Counted from the first letter of the stretch, positions 24,914-35,544 are shown. The stretch is DNA of 45,673 nt from JASLDZ01 sp964242895 (GCA_964242895.1 CAXTBN010000017.1:1-45673), one strand, 5' to 3'. A program made the numbers and translations. Notes: generated by a model not told the origin, from the letters alone.

Positions 24914-26377
24914 TCACGCAGGCTCAGCAGGGATGGTGAACGGCATGGGCTGGGATGTCGATGCGGCGGGGTGTCCCGGTCCCGCCGCCGCGCCGAGCGC
25001 CAGGACGGCCGCGCGGAAGGCGTCGCCGCGGACCTCGAAATCGGGGAACTGGTCGAAGCTGGCGCAGGCGGGGCTCAGCAGCACCACGTCCTCGTCGCCG
25101 CCGGCGGCCGCGTCGGCGGCGGCGGCGGCCACGGCGCGCTCCAGCGTCTGGCAGAGGGAGACGGGCGCCCGCCCCTCCAGGGTGCGGGCGAAGTCCTTGG
25201 CCGCCTCGCCGACGAGGTAGGCGCGCTCCACCCGGTCGAACAGGTCGGCCAGGGGCTCGATCCCGCCCGCCTTGGCGCGGCCGCCGGCGATCCAGCGGAA
25301 GCGTGGCAGGGCGGTCATGGCCTGGCGCGCGGCGTCGGCGTTGGTCGCCTTCGAGTCGTTGATGAAGCGCACGCGGCCGAGCCGGCCCACCTCCTCCATC
25401 CGGTGCGCCAGGCCCGGGAAGCTCAGCAGGGCGCGCGCCGCGTCCGTCGGCGAGACGCCCAGCGCCAGGGCGCAGGCGTAGGCGGCGGCGGCGTTCTGGT
25501 GGTTGTGCCGGCCGGGCAGCGCCAGGGCCTTGGAGAGGTCGGCCACGTCGGCGGCGCGCTCGCCCGTCGCGTCGTAGAGAAAGCCCTGCAGGGCGTAGAC
25601 GCCGCGCCCCAGCGCCCGCTGCGCCGAGATCGGCCGCACCACGCGCCCGCCCGCCGAGGTCAGCTCGGTGCAGATCATCTGGCACTGCGGGTCGTCCACG
25701 CCGATCACGGCGGTGTCGGCCTCGCCCTGGTTGCGGAAGATGCGGCGCTTGGCGGCGACGTAGCCCTCCATGCCGCCGTGCCGGTCCAGGTGGTCGGGCG
25801 AGAGGTTCAGCAGCACGGCGGCGTCGGCGCGCAGGCTGGAGGTTAGGTCGAGCTGGTAGGAGGAGAGCTCCAGCACGTAGACGGCCCCGCCGTGCATCTC
25901 GTCGAGGCCCAGCACGCCGGCGCCGATGTTGCCGCCGATCCGCGAGTCCTTGCCCGCGTACTGCAGGATGTGGCCGAGGAGCGCGGTGGTGGTGGACTTG
26001 CCGTTGGTGCCGGTGATGGCCGCCACCTTGGGCCGCCGCCACTCGGGCTGGGCGTTCACCGCGCGCGCGAACAGCTCCACGTCGCCGACGATCTCCACCC
26101 CGGCGGCCCGGGCGCGGCGCACGGTCCAGTGAGGCTCGGGGTGCGTCAGGGGCACGCCGGGGGAGAGCATGAGCGCGGCGAACTGCGACCAGTCGGCCTC
26201 GCGCAGGTCGACCAGGGGCAGGCCCTCGGCCTCGGCGGCGGCGCGGCCGGCCTCGCCGTCGTCCCAGCACGCCACCTGCGCCTCGCCGGCCAACAGCGCG
26301 CGCGCGGCGGTGAGCCCGGTGCGCGCCAGGCCGAAGACGGCGACGGTGCGCCCCTCGAAGCCGCGGGCGGGGATCAC
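24914..26377 (-). CDS. murD: UDP-N-acetylmuramoyl-L-alanine--D-glutamate ligase
   Basis: A 487-residue Mur ligase adding D-Glu. N-terminal Rossmann-like FGLARTGLTAARAL, ATP-binding AITGTNGKSTTTALLGH, ELSSYQLD, LLNLSPDHLDRHGGMEGY with the carbamylated-Lys region (YVAAKRRIF), and the C-terminal NDSKATNADAA and LLSPACASFDQFPDFEVRG. GTG start. The C-terminal 25 residues (after AAVLALGAAAG) are an extra low-complexity tail. It lies in the dcw run 24 bases after mraY. Confidence 0.96.
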   Translation of the reverse strand: MIPARGFEGRTVAVFGLARTGLTAARALLAGEAQVACWDDGEAGRAAAEAEGLPLVDLREADWSQFAALMLSPGVPLTHPEPHWTVRRARAAGVEIVGDVELFARAVNAQPEWRRPKVAAITGTNGKSTTTALLGHILQYAGKDSRIGGNIGAGVLGLDEMHGGAVYVLELSSYQLDLTSSLRADAAVLLNLSPDHLDRHGGMEGYVAAKRRIFRNQGEADTAVIGVDDPQCQMICTELTSAGGRVVRPISAQRALGRGVYALQGFLYDATGERAADVADLSKALALPGRHNHQNAAAAYACALALGVSPTDAARALLSFPGLAHRMEEVGRLGRVRFINDSKATNADAARQAMTALPRFRWIAGGRAKAGGIEPLADLFDRVERAYLVGEAAKDFARTLEGRAPVSLCQTLERAVAAAAADAAAGGDEDVVLLSPACASFDQFPDFEVRGDAFRAAVLALGAAAGPGHPAASTSQPMPFTIPAEPA

Positions 26378-26401
26378 GGACCGGGTCTCATACGCGGCCG
26401 C

Positions 26402-27514
26402 TCATCGCAGCTTCAGCGTCGCCACGCCCAGGATCGCCAGCACCAGCGACACGATCCAGAAACGGATCACCACCGTCGACTCGGCCCAGCCCAGCTTCTC
26501 GAAATGGTGGTGGATGGGAGCCATCAGGAAGATGCGCTTCTTGGTGCGCTTGTAGTAGCCGACCTGGATCATCACGCTGAGCGCCTCGGCCACGAACAGG
26601 CCGCCGACGATGGCCAGCACGATCTCGTGCTTGGTGCACACCGCGATCGCTCCCAGGCACCCGCCGAGCGCCAGCGAGCCCGTGTCGCCCATGAAGATCT
26701 TGGCGGGCGGCGCGTTGTACCAGAGAAAGCCCAGCCCCGCCCCGATCAGCGCGCCGCAGAGCACCGCCAGCTCGCCCGAGCCCGGCACGAAGTAGACCTC
26801 GAGATACTGCGCGAACACGCGATTGCCGACGAGGTAGCTGATCACCCCGAACGCGGCGGCGGCGATCATCACCGGGACGATGGCCAGCCCGTCCAGCCCG
26901 TCGGTGAGGTTCACGGCGTTCGACGCCCCGACGATCACCACAACGCCGAACACCACGTAGAACCAGCCGAGGTTCAGCAGCAGGTTCTTGACCACCGGAA
27001 ACGCGAGCGAGGTCTCGAAATGCGGCGAGCCCGCCTCGCGTGCGCCGAACAGCACCACCAGCAGCGTCGCCGCCGCCGCCAGCGCGAACTGCGCCACCAG
27101 CTTCTGCCGCCCGGAGAGGCCCGCGGTGGTCTGCTTTGTGACCTTGGCGTAGTCGTCGAGGAAGCCCAGGGCGCCGTAGCCGGCGGTGACCATCAGCACC
27201 ACCCAGACGTAGAGGTTGGTCAGGTCGGCCCACACCAGCGTCGAGACGGTGAGGCCGGCCAGGATCATGAAGCCTCCCATGGTGGGCGTGCCCGCCTTCT
27301 CCAGGATGTGGCGCTCGATGCCGTCGGTGCGGATGGGCTGGCCGCGGCCCTGGCGCGCGCGGATCCAGCGGATGAAGCGGCTGCCCATGGCCACCGCCAC
27401 CAGCTGGGCGGTGAACAGCGCCGCGCCCGTGCGGAAGGTCTCGTACTTCAACAGGTTGAAGCCGGACCAGTGAATCCGGTGCGCTTCGAGGAACTGCCAG
27501 AGCAGGTAGAGCAT
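26402..27514 (-). CDS. mraY: Phospho-N-acetylmuramoyl-pentapeptide transferase
   Basis: A 370-residue membrane enzyme that links phospho-MurNAc-pentapeptide to undecaprenyl phosphate to form lipid I. About ten hydrophobic helices, KAGTPTMGGFMILAG, GFLDDYAKVTK with the catalytic Asp pair, NAVNLTDGLDGLAI, MGDTGSLALGG and FLMAPIHHHFEKLGW. ATG start, ending LGVATLKLR as typical. Confidence 0.97.
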   Translation of the reverse strand: MLYLLWQFLEAHRIHWSGFNLLKYETFRTGAALFTAQLVAVAMGSRFIRWIRARQGRGQPIRTDGIERHILEKAGTPTMGGFMILAGLTVSTLVWADLTNLYVWVVLMVTAGYGALGFLDDYAKVTKQTTAGLSGRQKLVAQFALAAAATLLVVLFGAREAGSPHFETSLAFPVVKNLLLNLGWFYVVFGVVVIVGASNAVNLTDGLDGLAIVPVMIAAAAFGVISYLVGNRVFAQYLEVYFVPGSGELAVLCGALIGAGLGFLWYNAPPAKIFMGDTGSLALGGCLGAIAVCTKHEIVLAIVGGLFVAEALSVMIQVGYYKRTKKRIFLMAPIHHHFEKLGWAESTVVIRFWIVSLVLAILGVATLKLR

Positions 27515-27517
27515 CGG

Positions 27518-28898
<1,381 letters not shown>

Positions 28899-28906
<8 letters not shown>

Positions 28907-30341
28907 CGGCCGCCTCCAGCGCCGCACGCACCTCGGACACGTCGTCGAACGGGTGGACCACGCCGGCGATCGTCTGGCCCTGCTCGTGCCCCTTGCCGGC
29001 CACGACGAGCACGTCGCCCTCGGCGAGCCCCGCCGCCGCTTCCCGGATCGCCACGCGCCGGTCCCCGACGTCGCGGGCGCCCGGCGCGCCGCGCAGCACC
29101 TCCGCGCGGATGGCCGCGGGGTCCTCGGAGCGTGGGTTGTCGTCGGTGACGATCACGAGGTCCGCAAGCCTGTGCGCCTCCGCCCCCATCAGCGGACGCT
29201 TGGCGCGGTCGCGGTCGCCGCCCGCACCGATCACGGCCACCAGCCGACCGCGCACGTGCGGACGGAGCGCCTCCAGCACGGTGCGCAGGCCGTCCGGCGT
29301 GTGGGCGTAGTCGACGTAGGCCTCGCCGCCCGACGCGCTCGCGCCGACCCGCTGCATCCGGCCGGGAGCGCCCTCCAGCCGCTCGCAGGCGGCGAGCACG
29401 GCGTCGGCGTCCTCGCCGGCGGCGACCGCGAGGCCGGCGGCGACCAGCACGTTGGACGCCTGAAACGCCCCTGCAAGCGGCAGCCGCACCTCGCGCACGC
29501 CGGAGCCGGCGTCGACGGAGAGGCGCTGGCCGAAGGGCTCGGGCGTGCGCTGCAACAGGCGGATGGCCTCGCCGCGCTGGCCCACGCTCATCACCGTCTG
29601 GCCGTGCATCACGGCAAAGCCGGCGAACACGGGGTACTCGTCCACGTCCGCGTTCAGCACGGCCGCGCCGCCGCGGGGCACGAGGCGCTCGAAAAGCTCC
29701 AGCTTGGCGGCGCGGTAGGCGCCCATGTCGGCGTGATAGTCGAGGTGGTCCTGGCTGAGGTTGGTGAAGCCGCCCGCGACGATGCGCAGCCCGTCTAGCC
29801 GGCGCTGGTCGAGCCCGTGGCTGGAAGCCTCCAGCGCCAGGTGGGTCACGCCGCGGCGGGCGAGCTCGGCGGCGAGGCGCGCCACCTCGGCGGCGTCGGG
29901 CGTGGTCAGGCCGGGCGGCGTCAGAGCGTCGCGGGCCGTCTGCACGCCGAGGGTGCCCATGCTCGCCGCCTCGCGGCCGAGTGCGGTGAAGATCTGGCGG
30001 ACGAAGTTGGCGACGCTGGTCTTGCCGTTGGTGCCGGTCACGGCGACGCAGACGGCGGGCTGAGCGGCGTGCAGGCGCGCGGCGGCCAGCGCATAGGCGC
30101 GGCGCACGTCCCTGAAGCGGTAGGTGGGTGTCAGCGCCTCCAGCACCGCGCCCTCGCCGGCGATCACCGCGCTGGCGCCGGCCTGCACGGCGGCGGGCAC
30201 GAAGCGCGCGCCGTCCACCTGCGTGCCCGGCAGGGCGGCGAACAGCCAGCCGGGGCGCACGGCGCGGCTGTCGGCGGTGACGCCCGAGATGTCCGGGTCG
30301 ACGGGGCCCGGCGCCCGCGCCAGGAGGTCGGACAGGCGCAC
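28899..30341 (-). CDS. murE: UDP-MurNAc-L-Ala-D-Glu--meso-diaminopimelate ligase
   Basis: A 480-residue Mur ligase adding meso-DAP. GVTADSRAVRPGWLFAALPG, VAVTGTNGKTSVANFVRQ, LEASSHGLDQRRLDGL, NLSQDHLDYHADMGAY, VDYAHTPDGL, and the DAP-selecting motif DDNPRSEDP are visible. The last shows a meso-DAP peptidoglycan, consistent with a Gram-negative. GTG start two bases after the ftsI stop. Confidence 0.96.
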
Positions 30342-30343
30342 CG

Positions 30344-32122
30344 TCAGAGCGGCCCCGTGGGGGCTTCCTCGTCCACCGGCTTGGCGGCGGCCTTGGCGGA
30401 GGAGGTCGCGGCGGTGACGACGCGGGCCACGTGCAGGAAGGGCGCGATGCGGTCGATCACCCGGCCGGCCACGGGCGCGGCGTTCCAGCCGGCGGTGATG
30501 AAGCCGAAGGTCTTGGGCGTGGCGTGCGGCTCGTCGAACAGCACCAGCACGAGGTAGCGGCGGGCGTCCACCGGCCCGTCCGTGGGGAAGACGGCGGCGA
30601 AGGAGCTGACGTTCTTCGAGTTGTCGTAGCCGTGCGCGCCCGCCTTTTGAGCGGAGCCGGTCTTGCCGCCCACGCGCAGGCCGAGCGCATCGGCGCGCTT
30701 GCCCGAGCCGTGCTCCAGGGTGACGTTGTCGCGCATCAGCCCCAGCATCAGCTGCGAGGTCTCCGGCCGGATCACCCGGCGGCCGGGGACGGCCGCGCCG
30801 TCCGGCCGCTTCAGCAGCGTCAGCGGGTGGTACACTCCGCCATTCATCACCGAGCCCACGCCCGCCGCCATGTTCAGCGGGCTGACCATGATCGCTTGGC
30901 CGAAGCTCGTGGAGGCGATGGTGTTCTCGTCCCAGGCCCGAGGCAGGAGCGGGCGCGCAGCCTCCGCCAGCTCCACCTTGGCGGGCTCGAACAGGCCGAA
31001 GCGGCCGAAGTAATCGCGCAGCCGGTCGCCGCCCGCATGCAGCGCCATCTTGGCGGTCGAGATGTTGGACGACTCGATGAAGGCGTCGTCCATGGACAGG
31101 ATCGGCGGCCCGCCCTTGTGGTAGTCGTGGATCAGGCGCGAGCCGATCTGCAGCGGCTTGGAGGCGTCGAAGGTCGACCGCATGGTCTCCGAGCCCGAGT
31201 CCAGCGCCATGGCGAAGGTGTAGGTCTTGAAGGTCGACCCCATCTCGTACACCGACTGCGCCGCCCGGTTGAGCATCGCGTCCAGCCCGCTCCGACCCGG
31301 TGCGTTGGGATCGATGTCCGGCAGCGACGACATCGCCAGGATCTCGCCCGTGGAGATGTCGGTGACCACGCCCACCGCACCCTTGGGCGAGAACTCGGCG
31401 ACCCCCTTGCGCAACTCGTCCTCCAGCGCCGCCTGCACGCGCAGGTCCAGCGCCAGCTGGACGGGACGCCCGTCCTTGGCCGCGCCCTGCACGGCGGCGT
31501 CGAGCGCGCGCTCCGCGCCGGAGAGGCCGTGGCCGCCCGCGTCGGTGAAGCCGATCAGGTGGCCGGCGGTGGCGCCCAGCGGGTAGACGCGCCGGCTCTC
31601 CTCCTCGAAGGACACGCCGGGCAGGCCAAGGTCGTTGACGCGGTCGCGCTCGGCGGGAGTGAGCGCGCCGATCAGGTACTCGCGGCGGCGGCCCTTGAGG
31701 GCGTGCTGGAGCCGGTCGGCGGGCAGGCGCGGCAGCGCGCGGGCGAGGGCGTGGCGCGTCTCGGCCGGGTCCCAGATCTCACGCGGGTCGAGGTACAGGC
31801 CGTAGTGCGTCAGGTCGACGGCCAGCAGGCGGCCCTCGCGGTCCACCAGGTCCGCACGGGCGACGGCGGGCGCGGGCGCGGCGAACTCGCCGGCGCCGGG
31901 ATGCAGCCACAGGGCGCGCCGCGCCGCCTCCGCGCCCATGGTCACGAAGGCCAGGGCGAACAGGCACAGCACCAGGAAGATGCGCAGGCGCGTGTCGTCC
32001 ACGGGCCGGTCGGCGGCGCGCGAGCGCTCGAAGGCGTGCTCCAGCGTCCACATGGCGTTGACCGTGCGCCGCCAGGCGGAGCCCAGGCTCCAGTGCGGCC
32101 GGGGGGGAGCGTCGACGCTCAT
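30344..32122 (-). CDS. ftsI: Division-specific transpeptidase, penicillin-binding protein 3
   Basis: A 592-residue class B PBP that cross-links septal peptidoglycan with FtsW. A cytoplasmic N-terminus of about 45 residues, one membrane helix (LRIFLVLCLFALAFVTMG), the pedestal domain beginning RADLVDREGRLLAVD, then active-site Ser296-x-x-Lys299 in MGSTFKTY, Ser351-Ser-Asn, and KTGSAQK. ATG start overlaps the ftsL stop (ATGA, 32119-32122). The C-terminal tail is Ala/Lys-rich. Confidence 0.95.
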   Translation of the reverse strand: MSVDAPPRPHWSLGSAWRRTVNAMWTLEHAFERSRAADRPVDDTRLRIFLVLCLFALAFVTMGAEAARRALWLHPGAGEFAAPAPAVARADLVDREGRLLAVDLTHYGLYLDPREIWDPAETRHALARALPRLPADRLQHALKGRRREYLIGALTPAERDRVNDLGLPGVSFEEESRRVYPLGATAGHLIGFTDAGGHGLSGAERALDAAVQGAAKDGRPVQLALDLRVQAALEDELRKGVAEFSPKGAVGVVTDISTGEILAMSSLPDIDPNAPGRSGLDAMLNRAAQSVYEMGSTFKTYTFAMALDSGSETMRSTFDASKPLQIGSRLIHDYHKGGPPILSMDDAFIESSNISTAKMALHAGGDRLRDYFGRFGLFEPAKVELAEAARPLLPRAWDENTIASTSFGQAIMVSPLNMAAGVGSVMNGGVYHPLTLLKRPDGAAVPGRRVIRPETSQLMLGLMRDNVTLEHGSGKRADALGLRVGGKTGSAQKAGAHGYDNSKNVSSFAAVFPTDGPVDARRYLVLVLFDEPHATPKTFGFITAGWNAAPVAGRVIDRIAPFLHVARVVTAATSSAKAAAKPVDEEAPTGPL

Positions 32123-32481
32123 CGCGCGCCCTCCTGCGACGGTTTGGCGGCGGCGGCGGCCGGGCGGCGCACCAGGTCGCCGAGGGCGTCGACGGGCGTC
32201 TCCTGGCGGCCCTGGGCGGGCGACAGGCCGACGTAGGCGGACAGGCGCTCCAGCCGTGCGGGCGTCTCCAGGTGCGCGACCTCGGCCCGCAGCACGCGGA
32301 GCTGGCGCTGCTCGTCGGCGATCTGCTCGTCCACCTCGGCGACCCGGCCGGCCTCGCGGCCGGCGCCCGCCTTGGCCAGGTACACGCCGGTGACGAGCAC
32401 AAGCAGGCAGCCGAGGGCGGCGAGATCCACCAGGCGGAAGCCGCGCAGGCGGCGCGCGAACAGGCGGGAGATCGCGTTCAC
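32119..32481 (-). CDS. ftsL: Cell division protein FtsL
   Basis: A 120-residue bitopic protein: a basic start (ARRLRGFR), a membrane helix (LVDLAALGCLLVLVTGVYLA), a periplasmic coiled coil (AEVDEQIADEQRQLRVLRAEVAHLE), then TPARLERLSAYVGLSPA as in alphaproteobacterial FtsL. It is expected to bridge FtsB and FtsQ to activate FtsWI. GTG start overlaps the rsmH stop as GTGA. Identification rests on topology, size and position, as this family is poorly conserved. Confidence 0.9.
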   Translation of the reverse strand: MNAISRLFARRLRGFRLVDLAALGCLLVLVTGVYLAKAGAGREAGRVAEVDEQIADEQRQLRVLRAEVAHLETPARLERLSAYVGLSPAQGRQETPVDALGDLVRRPAAAAAKPSQEGAR

Positions 32482-33434
32482 GCGGCGCTCCTGACGCGCG
32501 CGGCCGTGCGCACAGCGGCGCGCAGCTTGGCCGAGCGGGCGCGGGGGTTGGAGGCGGCCTCCGCGTCCGAGGCGGCCAGCGCGCCGGTGCGCACGAGGCG
32601 GAAGGTCGGCGTCGGGCCCGCGGCGGTCGGCGGCAGGTGGCGCGAGCCGGCCGGCGTGCGGCCGGCGCGCTCGGCCAGGAACGACTTCACGATCCGGTCC
32701 TCCAGGGAGTGGAAGCTGACCACCACGAGTCGCCCGCCCTCGCCGAGGAGGCGCTCCGCCGCAGCCAGCCCGCGCTCCAGCTCGCCGAGCTCGTCGTTCA
32801 CCGCGATCCGCAGCGCCTGGAAGGTGCGCGTGGCGGGGTGCGTCGGCGCGCCGCGGCGGCCGCCCAGGGCGCGCTCGACGGCCTCGGCCAGGTCGGCGGT
32901 GCGCGTGAAGGGGGTCTCCTCGCGGCGGCGCGCCAGCACCCAGGCGACGCGGCGCGAGCGCCGCTCCTCGCCGTACTCGTAGAGGATGCGCGCCAGCTCG
33001 GCCTCGTCCTCGCCGTTGACGAGGTCGGCCGCCGTCGGACCCCCCGACTCGTCCCTTGGGCCCATGCGCATGTCGAGCGGGCCGTCGCGCATGAAGGAGA
33101 AGCCGCGCTCGGCCTCGTCCAGCTGCATGGAGGAGACGCCCACGTCGAACACCACCGCGTCGGGCGCGGGCGCGTCGTCCCAGGCGTCGAGCAGCTCGCC
33201 GAATGGACGTGCGACCAGCTCGAACCGGCCGGGGTGCGCGGCCGTGAGCGGTTCGGCGAATCGGGCGGCGGAGGGATCGCGGTCAAAGGCGGTGACGCGG
33301 GCGCCGGCCTCCAGGAAGGCGCGGCTGTAGCCCCCCGCGCCGAAGGTCATGTCGACCACGTGCGCGCCCGCCAGCGGCGCGCACGCCTCCAGCACCTCGG
33401 GCAGCATCACGGGCGTGTGCGGGGCGGCGCTCAT
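32478..33434 (-). CDS. rsmH: 16S rRNA (cytosine1402-N4)-methyltransferase
   Basis: A 318-residue SAM-dependent enzyme (MraW). HTPVMLPEVLEACAP, VVDMTFGAGGYSRAFLE (SAM motif I), VFDVGVSSMQLDEAERGFSF, GPLDMRMG, RTFQALRIAVNDELGELERG and VVVSFHSLEDRIVKSFL are all conserved. The ATG start overlaps the mraZ stop as ATGA (33431-33434). Confidence 0.96.
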   Translation of the reverse strand: MSAAPHTPVMLPEVLEACAPLAGAHVVDMTFGAGGYSRAFLEAGARVTAFDRDPSAARFAEPLTAAHPGRFELVARPFGELLDAWDDAPAPDAVVFDVGVSSMQLDEAERGFSFMRDGPLDMRMGPRDESGGPTAADLVNGEDEAELARILYEYGEERRSRRVAWVLARRREETPFTRTADLAEAVERALGGRRGAPTHPATRTFQALRIAVNDELGELERGLAAAERLLGEGGRLVVVSFHSLEDRIVKSFLAERAGRTPAGSRHLPPTAAGPTPTFRLVRTGALAASDAEAASNPRARSAKLRAAVRTAARVRSAA

Positions 33435-33874
33435 GCGGCGCGCGCCCGGTTGCGGAAGGCGGCCAGCCCCTCGCGGGCGGCCAGCCGCTGGGCGGCGCGG
33501 TGCGCGCGGAACGCTTCGCGATCCCACAGTTGGAAGCGGTCTCCCAGTCCCGCGATGACCACCTGGTCGGCGAGGCCGAACTCGGAGCACAGCTCCTCGG
33601 GCAGCACGATCCGGCCGGCGGTGTCGAACGGCAGCCGGCTCATGCCCGCGTACACCGCGGTCTCGAGCGCCGAGCGCAGGGGGTCGCCGAAGGCCAGCCC
33701 GTCGATGACGCCGCGGTACTGGTCGAACAGGCCCTGCCCTCCGCCCTCGAGGCAGTCCGCCTCGATGGAGGGGAACAGCCAGACGCCCTCCCCGCCGGCG
33801 AGCGCCCGCAGGTCGGCGGGCACCACGAGGCGCCGCTTCGCGTCCAGCTGCTTCTCGAAGGTCGAAAGGAACAC
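33431..33874 (-). CDS. mraZ: Transcriptional regulator/division cluster protein MraZ
   Basis: A 147-residue double SpoVT/AbrB-type protein. First unit: FEKQLDAKRRLVVPADLRA; second unit: LPFDTAGRIVLPEELCSEFG with VVIAGLGDRFQLWDREAF. In E. coli MraZ represses its own dcw operon by binding TGGGN repeats, and such repeats occur 27 bases upstream here. GTG start with GAAAGGA-complement context not clear; chosen because FLSTFEKQLDAK begins the fold. Confidence 0.95.
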   Translation of the reverse strand: MFLSTFEKQLDAKRRLVVPADLRALAGGEGVWLFPSIEADCLEGGGQGLFDQYRGVIDGLAFGDPLRSALETAVYAGMSRLPFDTAGRIVLPEELCSEFGLADQVVIAGLGDRFQLWDREAFRAHRAAQRLAAREGLAAFRNRARAA

Positions 33875-33900
33875 GCCACACCCGAACCGCCCGTGACGAT

Positions 33901-33925
33901 TGGGTTAACATGGGCCGAAATGGGC
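33901..33925. promoter_or_regulatory. MraZ operator: three TGGG boxes with 10-bp period
   Basis: On the plus strand TGGGT (33901), TGGGC (33911) and TGGGC (33921) repeat exactly one helical turn apart. MraZ of E. coli is known to bind TGGGN direct repeats separated by five bases upstream of mraZ, and the spacing here is identical. They lie 27-51 bases before the mraZ start, where bound protein would block initiation. Confidence 0.8.
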
Positions 33926-33951
33926 GGCAATGACACCGAGCCGCGCTCCAG

Positions 33952-34006
33952 CCTGCGTTGTCGACGCAGGGCAGAGTCATACGAACGTGGTGAACAGGAG
34001 GTTCAC
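33952..34006. promoter_or_regulatory. Two perfect palindromes upstream of the MraZ boxes
   Basis: CCTGCGT-TGTCG-ACGCAGG (33952-33970) and GTGAAC-AGGAG-GTTCAC (33990-34006) lie between rnpB and the MraZ boxes, each with a five-base centre. They may be operators for a dcw regulator or the 3'-end hairpins of the rnpB transcript. A GAGTC (GANTC, the CcrM methylation site in Caulobacterales) lies between them at 33974-33978, which could be chance. Confidence 0.45.
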
Positions 34007-34071
34007 AGCTTCTCCACAGGCGTGCGGCGGCGCGCCCGCCTGCGGTGCTTGGGTTCGGCGGCGTGTCTGTG

Positions 34072-34487
34072 GGCCAGACGGCCTGTAAGCCGGGTTCTGT
34101 GCCGCCCGACACCCGAGAGCGTCGGAGGCGGCGGCCATTCCTCTGGACCGGCCCTTGCGGCCCGGTTCTCGCGACGCACCCGGGCCGCTCGGACCGGCGA
34201 CGGTCCTGCCCTCCCCAACTGGTACGCGGGAGGACGCGCGGCCCCTATTCGGTCTTGCTCCAGGCGGGGCTTGCCATGCGGTCCCCCTCGCGGGGTCCCC
34301 GGTGGGCTCTTAACCCACCCTTTCACCCTTCCCTCCCCGTCCGAGGACGGGGGTCGGAGGTCTGCTCTCTGTGGCGCTGTCCCTGGGATCGCTCCCGGCG
34401 GGCGTTACCCGCCGCCTTGTCACCGTGGAGCCCGGACTTTCCTCGACGCCTGCTGGTGAGACGCCGCGACCGCCCAGCCGTCTGGCC
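34072..34487 (-). ncRNA. rnpB: RNase P RNA, bacterial type A
   Basis: The catalytic RNA of RNase P, which trims tRNA 5' leaders. On the minus strand the conserved GAGGAAAGTCCGGGCTCC near the 5' end and ACAGAACCCGGCTTACAG near the 3' end are present. The terminal P1 helix pairs GCCAGACGGC with GCCGTCTGGC at the two ends, which sets the boundaries to within a few bases. The internal GGGTAACGCCCGCC and GGGTGAAAGGGTGGGTTAAGAGCCCACCG-like segments also fit. It is co-directional with and directly upstream of the dcw cluster. Confidence 0.95.
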
Positions 34488-34495
34488 CGCCCGCC

Positions 34496-34524
34496 GTGTG
34501 GCGGAGGGGGGAGGCGGGGTCAAG
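34496..34524 (-). promoter_or_regulatory. rnpB: Candidate rnpB promoter (-35 CTTGAC)
   Basis: CTTGAC (complement of 34519-34524) is the usual alphaproteobacterial housekeeping -35 and stands at the right distance from the RNA 5' end. The -10 position, 17 bases on, reads CCACAC and matches poorly, so the call is tentative. Confidence 0.35.
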
Positions 34525-34553
34525 CGGCGGCCGGGCGCGCCAGCCTAAGGTGG

Positions 34554-34578
34554 CCGTCGAGCGGAACGCTCGCGACGG
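34554..34578. promoter_or_regulatory. Inverted repeat upstream of the Mn catalase gene
   Basis: CCGTCGAGCG-GAA-CGCTCGCGACGG pairs nearly perfectly, with two extra bases on one side. It lies 43 bases before the catalase ATG, in the interval shared with rnpB. It could be an operator for a peroxide or manganese regulator, or a hairpin in the 5' untranslated region; no known box is recognised. Confidence 0.4.
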
Positions 34579-34620
34579 CGAAAGCTTACCCAATCCCGCC
34601 CCGGGGGCGAGGTCTCTCAA

Positions 34621-35529
34621 ATGTTCATGCGTATAGATCAGCTTCAAGCTGAGCTGCCGAAGCCGAAGAAGGCCGATCCGAACGCCGCGGCCGCCCTGCA
34701 AGAGCTTCTGGGCGGCAAGTTCGGCGAGATGTCCACGCTCAACAATTACATGTTTCAAAGCTTCAACTTCCGCAACAAGGAGAAGCTGCGCCCCTTCTAC
34801 AGCCTTGTCGCCTGCATCACGGCCGAGGAGCTAGGCCACGTCGAGGTGGTGACGAACGGCGTCAACCTCCTGGCCGCGGGTCCCGATCCGGAGCGCGACA
34901 CCGACGTCTCCAAGGCGCCGTTCGCTGACATGAAGGATATGCGCTCGGCGGCCAACTTCCTGCACGCGGGCGGCGCCGCCACCGTGACGGACAGCAACTT
35001 CCGGCCTTGGACCGGCGAGAACGTCTTCTCCACGGGCAATCTGGTCCTCGACACCCTGCACAACTTCTTCCTCGAGTGCGGCGCGCGGATGCACAAGCTG
35101 CGCGTGTACGAGACGCTGTCCGACCCGACGGGCCGCGAGGTGTGCGGCTACCTGCTCGTCCGCGGCTCGGTCCACGCCCACGCCTACGCCCTCGCGCTGG
35201 AGAAGCTGACCGGCGTGGCCATCAAGGACATGCTGCCCACGCCCAACATCGACCTGAGCAAGATCCCCGAGTGCCAGAAGTACCTTGACGAGGGCAGCCA
35301 CCGCCGCCTCTACCGCTTCGGCTCGAAGGATTACGCAGAGATGGCGGCCATCTGGGGCGGCGGCGAGATGGCGCTGCCGAACGATCCGCCGGGCGAGCTG
35401 GAGATCGTCGAGGGCCTGCCGGACGGCGGCAAGATCCCCGACCTGGAAGGCGCCTCGGCGGCCTTCACGCCCGACTACGCGCCGGAAGAGATCTTCGAGA
35501 TCGCCGCCAAGCTGACGAAGAAGATGTAG
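34621..35529 (+). CDS. Manganese (non-haem) catalase
   Basis: A 302-residue di-manganese catalase that disproportionates hydrogen peroxide, independent of haem. The four-helix-bundle ligands are all present at family positions: Glu36 (GGKFGEMSTL), Glu70 and His73 (AEELGHVE), Glu152 (FFLECGARMHKLR) and His185 (GSVHAHAYAL). The start MFMRIDQLQAELPKPKK is typical. Cytoplasmic, with no signal peptide. ATG start with CGAGG upstream. It is the only plus-strand gene between the amidase and rnpB, which suggests later insertion. Mn catalases move readily between genomes. Confidence 0.95.
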   Translation: MFMRIDQLQAELPKPKKADPNAAAALQELLGGKFGEMSTLNNYMFQSFNFRNKEKLRPFYSLVACITAEELGHVEVVTNGVNLLAAGPDPERDTDVSKAPFADMKDMRSAANFLHAGGAATVTDSNFRPWTGENVFSTGNLVLDTLHNFFLECGARMHKLRVYETLSDPTGREVCGYLLVRGSVHAHAYALALEKLTGVAIKDMLPTPNIDLSKIPECQKYLDEGSHRRLYRFGSKDYAEMAAIWGGGEMALPNDPPGELEIVEGLPDGGKIPDLEGASAAFTPDYAPEEIFEIAAKLTKKM

Positions 35530-35544
35530 CCGCGAAGGGCCGGG

